From positions 1 to 8,310 of the forward strand of contig CANIYB010000093.1 in NCBI GenBank assembly GCA_947471105.1: a stretch of DNA of 8,310 nucleotides, given 5' to 3'. Below are positions 1 through 6,492 of the stretch, piece by piece (the first letter of the stretch is position 1; each line of letters begins with the position of its first letter). The notes under the pieces were generated by a model, which was not told where the DNA came from, ran no database searches, and saw nothing but the letters and a program-made list of their open reading frames with translations. The position numbers were made by a program, and so were the translations under genes. This stretch comes from Cytophagaceae bacterium. Its GTDB lineage: Bacteria; Bacteroidota; Bacteroidia; Cytophagales; Spirosomataceae.

Positions 1-628
1 GAAAAATTTCAAAAGGAGGATTATGAACATAGGTAAAACCCTTTTCTCCCCCAAGCGGTTTTTTAACTATAAAACGTGGGCTATCCGCTTCTTGAGGCCT
101 AAATAAAATCTTGGCTTTATTTTCTTGGCCTGTTGATTTTACTTGCAATACAATTAACTCATGAGCCGAAGGCACAAAACAGCGGAAATTTATTTGACCT
201 TCTGACGTAATTATTTCCCCTCGAATCTCTGCATTCCATAGATCCGTCCGGATTTTGGAGGATACAATTTTGCCTTTCGGCGTTAAAAGCAATTGGCCTA
301 TGGGCAATCTCTCCCGCCCGTAAGCAACAGGTGTTTCTAAAGAACGGTGGTCATATACATCGGTACGACCTATTTCAAATCGAAGCGTATTCGCTAAACT
401 ATCATCTTGAAAAACGATGGTGCCTAAAATTCCATTCCCCACAAAAGCCCCTTCAAAATAATCTTTGGGGATTTTATTCCAGACTAAATCATGTTTAGAT
501 AAGTACTTAGGCCAATTGACCTGCAAGGTAGCCCCTTGGTTTCCTTCTTTTTTACCTAGGACTATTATTGCATTGGACAAGAGGAAAATGGACACAATAC
601 AAATGAACTTTTGAATTTTTGAGTTCAT
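1..628 (-). CDS. Secreted GH95-like glycoside hydrolase, N-terminal part (3' end beyond the left edge)
   Basis: The frame is open from an ATG at 626-628 to the left edge: 209 residues, no stop, C-terminus missing. Residues 1-25 form a signal peptide (basic MNSKIQK, then a hydrophobic stretch to about residue 24), so the product is exported. Residues 49-72 (VWNKIPKDYFEGAFVGNGILG and following) match the start of the N-terminal beta-sandwich domain of GH95-type enzymes, where a W..P...W.EA.P.GNG.LG pattern is usual. The next block differs from fucosidases: FEIGRTDVYDHR (84-95) replaces the usual NEDSLWSG-like motif, and LPIGQLLL (108-115) and TDLWNAEIRG (128-137) follow. This resembles a divergent GH95-like group of unknown specificity. 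The catalytic (alpha/alpha)6 barrel would lie outside the window, so activity cannot be judged. It is divergent from the heme protein at 842, which suggests shared control. Family placement is from remembered motif patterns; fucosidase activity is not claimed. Confidence 0.72.
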   Translation of the reverse strand, partial: MNSKIQKFICIVSIFLLSNAIIVLGKKEGNQGATLQVNWPKYLSKHDLVWNKIPKDYFEGAFVGNGILGTIVFQDDSLANTLRFEIGRTDVYDHRSLETPVAYGRERLPIGQLLLTPKGKIVSSKIRTDLWNAEIRGEIITSEGQINFRCFVPSAHELIVLQVKSTGQENKAKILFRPQEADSPRFIVKKPLGGEKGFTYVHNPPFEIF

Positions 629-740
629 TATATAATAGAGTTAATCGCTAAGTTAAAAATGCATTGATTCAAAGAGTCGAACATAATTGAAATAAGTTAA
701 ATGATGTAGGCAAATTGGAATTCTAGGCAAAATAAAAAAA

Positions 741-764
741 TAAAATCAATTAGAAATGATTTTA
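741..764. repeat. Inverted repeat, 8-bp arms, 8-nt spacer
   Basis: TAAAATCA (741-748) pairs perfectly with TGATTTTA (757-764) around the spacer ATTAGAAA. It lies 78-101 bases upstream of the ATG at 842. It could be a regulator-binding dyad, but arms this AT-rich arise often by chance. Confidence 0.4.
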
Positions 765-775
765 AAGGATTGAAA

Positions 776-786
776 TGATCAGATCA
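776..786. repeat. Perfect 11-bp palindrome TGATC-A-GATCA
   Basis: TGATC (776-780) and GATCA (782-786) are exact complements around one central A. It shares two bases with the next dyad (785-809), so the two could not both be occupied freely. It may be a small operator half or coincidence. Confidence 0.35.
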
Positions 787-809
787 ATTAATATATTGCT
801 AATTAATTG
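785..809. repeat. Inverted repeat, 8-bp arms, 9-nt spacer, operator-like
   Basis: CAATTAAT (785-792) pairs perfectly with ATTAATTG (802-809), with a 9-nt spacer. The 17-base centre-to-centre distance of the arms and the position 33-57 bases upstream of the ATG at 842 suit a dimeric regulator acting on that gene's promoter. No regulator is encoded in the window, so the binding protein is unknown. Confidence 0.4.
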
Positions 810-841
810 TACTTACCAAATACATATAAACCTATCGTAAC

Positions 842-3493
842 ATGTTAAAAATTAGCTTCGCCTTAATTTATGGGCTACTTTTCTTTTGGGGAATTCATTT
901 TTTCGATTCTTCAACCAAACAAAATAATTCAAGCGCCATTGTCAAAATTGACACATTGCGCAATGCAGGGTTTTGGCCTGGTGAGTTACAAGTTAAAAAT
1001 TTCACGAGTGGCGATCTCACGCCTTCCCCTGCTTGTTTGGCCGTTGCCGCCACTGGCGAGGTATATGTGGGAGTAGACAAAATTGGATCATTGGGTAAGA
1101 CGCCCAAAAAAGGATATATCTTAAAGCTTATCGACAAAGACCACGATGGAAAAGTAGATGTCAGCACACAATTTGCGATGGTCGACAATCCACGTGGAAT
1201 CATTTCTTTGGGCAACAAAATATATGTACTTCACACGGTATTCTCTCCAGAAACGGGAAAAGCTTCTGGGATGGATTTAGTCGTTTTTGAGGATAAGGAT
1301 AATGATGGAGTGGCCGATGGACCTTCTTCTCCATTAATTGAGCATATAAGTTCTGTTAAATTCCTTCAAAGTAGAGGTACTGACCACTCGACGAATGGAA
1401 TTCGCTTAGGGATTGATGGTTGGATTTACATCGCGGTAGGCGACTTTGGTTTCCATGATGCCGTGGACCGTTCAGGAAAAAAATTAACTATGTTAGGTGG
1501 AGGAATCGTCCGAGTAAGGCCGGATGGTACTGAAATGGAAGTCTATACACACGGAACTAGAAATATTTACGATGTGGCGATTGACGCCTACATGAATATC
1601 TTTACTCGGGATAACACCAATGACGGTGCGGGGTGGAACATTCGTTTTAGCCATCAGATTCAATCAGGTGAATATGGTTATCCCTTATTATTTAAGCACT
1701 TTACGGAAGAAATTCTTCCTGGTTTAGTGGATGTAGGTGGGGGTTCAGGTACGGGTTCTTTGTTTATGGATGAGCCGACTTGGCCAGCAAAATACAACCA
1801 AGTGCCGATGATGGCCGATTGGGGAAATAGCATGTTGTACATCCATCGAGTGACACCTGATGGAGCTAGTTTTACTCAAAAGGATGAAACCTTTATTAAA
1901 TTGGCTCAAATAACGGATTTAGATGTGGATGGCTCGGGCCAACTATACCTCGCGGCGTGGGATGGAGCAGGATTTTCTGGAAGTCCTACCAAAGGATTTG
2001 TCATCAAAGCGGTGCCAAAAGGATGGACCTATAAAGCATTTCCTGATGTGAAAAAATCTTCCTTGGCTGAGTTAACAGACTTATTGAAATCCAATAGTGC
2101 GGTGGCAAGAATCACGGCCCAACAAGAACTATTGGGCAGAAGTGCAAAGGATGCCGCATCCATATCTTGGAAATTAGCGGCGGATAAATCTCTCCCTCTG
2201 TATACAAGAGCTACTGGAATATTTACGTATGCACAAGCGGCGGATCAAAAGGGATTAGCAAATCTTGTTACTTTAGTTGCAGATAAAAGCGTTAGAGAAT
2301 TTGCATTAAGAGCGATGGCCGACAGAAAAACGAAAAGCAAATTAATTCCATTAGCACCTTATTTGAATGGATTAAAAGATCCATCTCCACGCATTCAAGT
2401 TGCCTCGGCCATTGGTTTAGGTAGATTAGGCCGCAAAGAAGCGATATCAGCTTTATTACAAGTAAAAGTTCCTAACTCATTTGTGGCACCTCCCAAAGAT
2501 AAAGAAGGTCCACACGCCACACCTAATTCGGCCATCATTCCATCTCACGTAGCTGTTCAAGCGTTAAGAAGTTTAGATGCCAAGAAGGAAAGTATTGCAG
2601 CGTTGGGTACAAAGAACGCTACGATAGCTTTATGGGCGATGCGTTATATGCATGATCCGGCTGTTGCCAAGGCACTTATTTCTACATATAATAAGTCAAA
2701 AGAGGCTAAATTAAAATCGCAGATTTTGGAAACAGTCGCTCGATTGTACAAAAAAGAAAATTTCTATGAGGGCCAATATTGGTGGTCGACAAAGCCAAAT
2801 GGACACGGTCCTTATTACAAGACGGCTGATTGGGAATCAAGTCCAGAAATAAAAGATTTCTTCTTGGCACTTTGGAACAAATCATCCGATGCTGAAAAAA
2901 TAGTCTTAGCTGATTTAAATGAAAAGCATCAAATGGAAATCGCTGAGATGGCCGGTGCTGCTCAAAATATGGTAGCCAAAGAAGAGGTGAAAGTTGACCT
3001 AGAAGCCATTCGAAATAAAAAAGGACAAATCGGAAATACCTCCATTGAAGACATCATGTTAGCTATGGTTAAAATGCCAGGCAATTCAGCCGCAGGTAGA
3101 GCCTTATTCAACAAGCAAGGCTGCGTCGTTTGCCATAGTTTGAAACCGGGAGATATGCCAAAAGGACCTTATATGGGGCAGATTGGTGCGATCATGAATA
3201 GGGAGCAAATCGCCGAGTCTATTTTAAAACCCAATGCATCGATCTCACAAGGGTTTGCAACGGTATTAATTACGACCAAAAACAAGAGAGAATACATGGG
3301 ATTTGTCACCAATGAATCTGCTGAAAGATTAATTTTAAGAGATATCACGGGGCAAACAACTACGATTAAAACCGCTGATATTTCCAGCAGAAAAGAGATG
3401 GAAACATCGATGATGCCGACTGGCCTAGCCAATGAATTATCGTATGAGGAATTTGCTTCCTTGATCACCTTTTTATCAGAGCAAAAGAAATAA
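842..3493 (+). CDS. Exported beta-propeller/HEAT protein with C-terminal PVC-type CxxCH heme-binding domain, putative dehydrogenase
   Basis: 883 residues. The start is firm: an in-frame TAA lies at 827-829 and 842 is the first ATG after it. Residues 1-22 are hydrophobic (signal peptide or anchor, no clear cleavage site). About 55-400 form a sugar-dehydrogenase-like propeller, with calcium-loop motifs DKDHDGKVD (98-106) and DKDNDGVAD (151-159) and a GTDHSTNGIRLGIDGW block from 179. About 405-720 is HEAT-like helical repeat, including the YWW...GPYYK block (W647, W648) typical of this family. About 735-883 is a heme domain: CVVCH (Cys761, Cys764, His765), with Met857 or Met858 in MMPTGL as likely sixth ligand. 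This order matches proteins annotated as PVC-type heme-binding CxxCH proteins. The expected role is oxidation of a sugar or alcohol in the periplasm with electron transfer through heme c; substrate and cofactor are unknown. It ends in tandem TAA codons before a terminator, so it appears monocistronic. Confidence 0.85.
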   Translation: MLKISFALIYGLLFFWGIHFFDSSTKQNNSSAIVKIDTLRNAGFWPGELQVKNFTSGDLTPSPACLAVAATGEVYVGVDKIGSLGKTPKKGYILKLIDKDHDGKVDVSTQFAMVDNPRGIISLGNKIYVLHTVFSPETGKASGMDLVVFEDKDNDGVADGPSSPLIEHISSVKFLQSRGTDHSTNGIRLGIDGWIYIAVGDFGFHDAVDRSGKKLTMLGGGIVRVRPDGTEMEVYTHGTRNIYDVAIDAYMNIFTRDNTNDGAGWNIRFSHQIQSGEYGYPLLFKHFTEEILPGLVDVGGGSGTGSLFMDEPTWPAKYNQVPMMADWGNSMLYIHRVTPDGASFTQKDETFIKLAQITDLDVDGSGQLYLAAWDGAGFSGSPTKGFVIKAVPKGWTYKAFPDVKKSSLAELTDLLKSNSAVARITAQQELLGRSAKDAASISWKLAADKSLPLYTRATGIFTYAQAADQKGLANLVTLVADKSVREFALRAMADRKTKSKLIPLAPYLNGLKDPSPRIQVASAIGLGRLGRKEAISALLQVKVPNSFVAPPKDKEGPHATPNSAIIPSHVAVQALRSLDAKKESIAALGTKNATIALWAMRYMHDPAVAKALISTYNKSKEAKLKSQILETVARLYKKENFYEGQYWWSTKPNGHGPYYKTADWESSPEIKDFFLALWNKSSDAEKIVLADLNEKHQMEIAEMAGAAQNMVAKEEVKVDLEAIRNKKGQIGNTSIEDIMLAMVKMPGNSAAGRALFNKQGCVVCHSLKPGDMPKGPYMGQIGAIMNREQIAESILKPNASISQGFATVLITTKNKREYMGFVTNESAERLILRDITGQTTTIKTADISSRKEMETSMMPTGLANELSYEEFASLITFLSEQKK

Positions 3494-3518
3494 TAATCAG
3501 TTGATTGATTTTAAATAA

Positions 3519-3549
3519 GAAAGATCCGGCATTGTCGGATCTTTTTTTT
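3519..3549 (+). terminator. Intrinsic terminator after the first heme protein
   Basis: AAAGATCCG (3520-3528) pairs with CGGATCTTT (3536-3544) around a 7-nt loop (GCATTGT), and eight T residues follow from 3542 to 3549. A further G-T wobble at 3519/3545 is possible. It starts 25 bases after the stop codon and separates this gene from the one at 3687. Confidence 0.88.
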
Positions 3550-3580
3550 GTATCTCGAATAGATATAATCTCGTCTTCCA

Positions 3581-3602
3581 TCATTGAAAAATCTTTCAAT
3601 GA
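3581..3602. repeat. Perfect hairpin, 9-bp stem, 4-nt loop
   Basis: TCATTGAAA (3581-3589) and TTTCAATGA (3594-3602) are exact complements around AATC. It lies 32 bases after the terminator's T-run and about 85 bases before the next ATG. With a T-containing but interrupted tail (TTGTTTTAG) it is a poor terminator. Its place directly upstream of a possible -33 element makes an operator as likely. Confidence 0.55.
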
Positions 3603-3603
3603 G

Positions 3604-3630
3604 TTGTTTTAGAAAATTCATTTAATTTTA
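3604..3630 (+). promoter_or_regulatory. Possible Bacteroidota-type promoter for the second heme protein operon
   Basis: TTG at 3604-3606 could be the core of the -33 element, and TAATTTTA at 3623-3630 matches seven of eight positions of the -7 consensus TAnnTTTG. The spacing is 16 nt, slightly short of the usual range of about 17-23. Transcription would start near 3637, giving a leader of about 50 nt. Such AT-rich matches are common by chance. Confidence 0.22.
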
Positions 3631-3686
3631 AGATATTTGCTTATAACAATAGCTTACAAAGCTAAACACAAACCTATTTTTAACGA

Positions 3687-6467
3687 ATGAAAATCAAGTC
3701 TACGAAGAGAGTTAAAACCCTCCTTATTTTTGCTATTACGGCCCTAGGAATCAGCTCATTTATTCCAGGCATAAAGCCCATACAAACTATTTCAAAGGCC
3801 ATATCAACCATCGCTAAATTAGATACTCTAATTAAAGTGACGTTGCCAGAGGGCATTGACCCCAATGATGAGGTTTGGAAAGGTATTGATATAAGCCCTA
3901 AAAACCCGGTTAAATCACTTTCTGCGGAGGAAGAGGCCAAAATGTTGTTATTGCCTCCAGGGTATAAATTAACTCCCATACTGACTGAACCGGCCATTGA
4001 AAATCCTGCTGAAATAACGTTTGACGGAAATGGTGCCATGTATGTGTTGGAACTTAGGTCCTATATGCTAGATGCGGATTCTAAAAATGAATTAGATCCG
4101 ATCAACCGAATTTCTCGTTGGGAAGACAAGAACAACGACGGGATCTATGAAAGTGGAACCATATTTGTCGATAAATTGATTTTTCCTCGGTTTGTATTGC
4201 CATATGGCAAAAACTGTATTTTGACCATGGAGTCAGATGCCGATAATGTGTACAAATACACGGATACCAATGGAGATGGGAAGGCTGATAAAAAGGAGTT
4301 ATTTTCCACGAAATATGGACGATCGGGGAATGTGGAACACCAACAAGCTTTCTTGTATTATGGCATGGACAATTGGCTTTACAGTACGGTAAACTCATTT
4401 AGAATTCGGGAAACGCCGGGTGGAATTATTCGAGAAAAGACGGGTTACAACCGAGCTCAGTGGGGTGCTACCCAAGATAACGATGGAAAAATGTGGTTTC
4501 AAGGAGGCGCCAGTGGCGTTCCATCTTACTTCCAATTTCCCATTCATTACGGCAATTTCGAAGTACCCAATCAGTTTGAAAAAGGATTTTATATCCCTTA
4601 CGGTGAGGCGATGCATTTAGCCGATGTGCAAGGTGGGATGACACAAGTAAAACAACCGGAAGGTTCATTAAATCGGGTAACAGGTTCCGCTGGAAATGAT
4701 ATTTTTAGGGGACATCGCTTGCCAGATAATTTAAAAGGACAATTGTTTTATGGTGAACCAGTAGCGAGAATTGTGCGCCAAATAAATCCTGAAAATAAAG
4801 AAGGCTTAACAGTCTTGAGCAATGTGTATCAAAAAAATGAATCAGAATTCATTCGTTCGAAAGATCCACTTTTCCGCCCAATTGATATGGCAACTGCCCC
4901 AGACGGGACGATGTATATTGTGGACATGTACCACGGAATCATTCAAGAAGGAAACTGGACTGCCAAAGGTTCTTATTTAAGAACTAAAATTGACCAGTTC
5001 CAAATGGCAAAGGTTACAGGATTTGGCCGTATTTGGCGATTAACCTATGATGGGCTAGAGCGGGATAAAAAACAACCCAACATGCTCAATGAGTCTAGCA
5101 GTACTTTAATTGGACATCTATCGCACCCCAATGGCTGGTGGAGAGATATGGCCCAACAATTAATCGTTTTGCGAAAAGATGTATCTGTAGGACCTGCTTT
5201 AATCACACTAGCTAAAAATTCGAAAAATGAGTTGGCCCGAATTCATGCGCTTTGGACTTTAGAAGGTTTAGGTATTTTAAAAGCAGATTTGGTTCAAAAC
5301 TTAAGCAAAGATTCAAATCCTCGCATGCGCATTCATGCTATGCGTGCGGGTGAAACTTTATACAAAGCAGGTGACAAATCGCTTGGCATGATGTACCAAA
5401 CCTTATTAAAAGATTCAAATACAGATGTATGCATTCAAGCGATGTTAAGTGGGAAAGTACTTCAGTTGCCCGACTTAGATGCTCAACTGAAAACTGCGAT
5501 GACCACCCACTCTGCGGAAGGGGTAAAATTGGTCGCCACACAAATTATAACACCTATAAAAATGCGAAATGCCGCTCCAGTAGCTGAATTTAGCAAAGAG
5601 CAAAAAGCGATTTTAGAGCGTGGGGAATTGGTTTTCAGTGAACTTTGTTCCCAATGCCATGGAAATAATGGCCAGGGAAAACCGGAGGGAAATGGCAAGT
5701 TTTTTGCCCCGGCTTTAGCAGGATCCTTGCGCTTGCAAGGACATCCAAGTTATGCCATTCAGGTGTTGTTACATGGCTTGGAAGGACCTATACAAAAGAA
5801 GACTTATTCAGGTGGAATGATGGCTCCAATGAAAGAGCAATCGGATGAATGGATATCGGATGTTTTGTCTTACATCCGCACAGGAATGTCAAATGAGGCG
5901 TCTTTCGTGACACCCCAACAAGTTAGCGAGGTTCGTTCGAGGACCAAGAAGCAAAATGGTCTGTACAAATTTGACCCATTATATACGATGATTCCACAGG
6001 AATTAAACGTTCAAGATAATTGGGAAGTAAAAGCCAGCCACATCAGCAACAACCGAATTGGTAGTAAGGGATCCCCTAAAACGGCTTTCACGTATGAAGG
6101 TTGGTCTACCGGCGAAAAGCAATCCAAAGGCATGTGGTATGAAGTTAAATTCCCTAAAGAAATCATGCTCTCGGAATTGCAGTTCAATGCTCAAACCATG
6201 ACTCCACGTGGCTACAAGCCTATTCCTAATGTGCCTAATCCGTCCGTTTCCACGCATCCTAGAAAGTTTACCATTGAAACCTCATTGGATGGACAATTAT
6301 GGCAAGTAGCCAAAACGCATGTGGCAGGGAATGAGGGAAATAATCAAATTGCTTTTGCCAATACCAAAACAAAATACATGCGCATTGTTTTAGAAGAGGC
6401 GGCTAGTCCTTCAGGAGATGATATTCCTTGGATGGTTAAGCAAATGAAGGTTTTTGGTATTCAATAA
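3687..6467 (+). CDS. Exported beta-propeller/HEAT/cytochrome c protein with C-terminal F5/8 type C-like domain, putative sugar dehydrogenase
   Basis: 926 residues. An in-frame TAA at 3681-3683 fixes 3687 as the first usable ATG. Residues 1-28 form a signal peptide (MKIKSTKRVKTLL, then a hydrophobic core). About 90-455 is a propeller of the putative membrane-bound dehydrogenase type: GYKLTPI from 92, calcium-loop motifs DKNNDGIYE (147-155) and DTNGDGKAD (193-201), and the FRPIDMATAPDG block (396-407). HEAT-like repeats follow to about 625, including the HPNGWWRD motif common at this junction. About 638-725 is a class I-like cytochrome c: CSQCH (Cys654, Cys657, His658), with Met711, Met712 or Met715 in GGMMAPM as axial ligand. 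About 780-926 resembles an F5/8 type C (discoidin) domain, ending in YMRIVLEE and MKVFGIQ. Family knowledge suggests periplasmic or surface oxidation of a sugar with electrons leaving through heme c. The last domain could bind carbohydrate; the substrate is unknown. Probably co-transcribed with the esterase. Confidence 0.85.
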   Translation: MKIKSTKRVKTLLIFAITALGISSFIPGIKPIQTISKAISTIAKLDTLIKVTLPEGIDPNDEVWKGIDISPKNPVKSLSAEEEAKMLLLPPGYKLTPILTEPAIENPAEITFDGNGAMYVLELRSYMLDADSKNELDPINRISRWEDKNNDGIYESGTIFVDKLIFPRFVLPYGKNCILTMESDADNVYKYTDTNGDGKADKKELFSTKYGRSGNVEHQQAFLYYGMDNWLYSTVNSFRIRETPGGIIREKTGYNRAQWGATQDNDGKMWFQGGASGVPSYFQFPIHYGNFEVPNQFEKGFYIPYGEAMHLADVQGGMTQVKQPEGSLNRVTGSAGNDIFRGHRLPDNLKGQLFYGEPVARIVRQINPENKEGLTVLSNVYQKNESEFIRSKDPLFRPIDMATAPDGTMYIVDMYHGIIQEGNWTAKGSYLRTKIDQFQMAKVTGFGRIWRLTYDGLERDKKQPNMLNESSSTLIGHLSHPNGWWRDMAQQLIVLRKDVSVGPALITLAKNSKNELARIHALWTLEGLGILKADLVQNLSKDSNPRMRIHAMRAGETLYKAGDKSLGMMYQTLLKDSNTDVCIQAMLSGKVLQLPDLDAQLKTAMTTHSAEGVKLVATQIITPIKMRNAAPVAEFSKEQKAILERGELVFSELCSQCHGNNGQGKPEGNGKFFAPALAGSLRLQGHPSYAIQVLLHGLEGPIQKKTYSGGMMAPMKEQSDEWISDVLSYIRTGMSNEASFVTPQQVSEVRSRTKKQNGLYKFDPLYTMIPQELNVQDNWEVKASHISNNRIGSKGSPKTAFTYEGWSTGEKQSKGMWYEVKFPKEIMLSELQFNAQTMTPRGYKPIPNVPNPSVSTHPRKFTIETSLDGQLWQVAKTHVAGNEGNNQIAFANTKTKYMRIVLEEAASPSGDDIPWMVKQMKVFGIQ

Positions 6468-6492
6468 ATAAAAAACGTTAGCGTTGAATTTC

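Larger units (their letters stand above)
629..841. promoter_or_regulatory. Divergent intergenic region between the glycoside hydrolase and the first heme protein
   Basis: These 213 bases separate two genes read away from each other and must carry both promoters. The stretch is very AT-rich and holds no plausible gene. I found no full match to the Bacteroidota sigma-A -7 consensus (TAnnTTTG) in the right place on either strand, so no promoter is pinned down. Three inverted repeats cluster on the side of the 842 gene (741-764, 776-786, 785-809) and could be operator sites. Neither gene has a Shine-Dalgarno sequence; both starts are preceded by AT-rich leaders, as is usual in this phylum. Confidence 0.6.

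Noticed and set aside
13..106. Strong Shine-Dalgarno-like AAGGAGG (13-19) with an ATG at 23 on the plus strand
   Set aside because: The frame ends after 27 codons (TAA at 104-106) and is antisense to the glycoside hydrolase, where these bases encode part of NPPFE. It is coincidental, and this phylum rarely relies on such sites.
895..1218. Antisense open frame of 107 codons inside the first heme gene
   Set aside because: It is fully covered by a strongly supported coding frame with recognisable domains. The other open frames overlapping genes, on both strands, are rejected for the same reason.
3650..3664. TAGCTTTG (3657-3664 on the minus strand) as a -7 box
   Set aside because: It matches TAnnTTTG but points leftward into the end of the first heme gene. 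No gene on that strand would use it and no -33 partner is evident. It is part of a local palindrome (TAGCTTACAAAGCTA).
842..6467. Assigning PQQ as cofactor or glucose/sorbosone as substrate to the heme propellers
   Set aside because: The propellers resemble sugar dehydrogenases in layout, but I cannot identify PQQ-binding residues by eye, so the cofactor and substrate are left open.
6476..6487. Small inverted repeat AACG-TTAG-CGTT between the second heme gene and the esterase (6475-6486)
   Set aside because: The 4-bp stem without a T-run is too weak to terminate transcription; the genes are better read as one operon.
6484..6492. TTG at 6484 as the esterase start
   Set aside because: The ATG three codons later gives a standard signal peptide beginning MKK; nothing supports the TTG.
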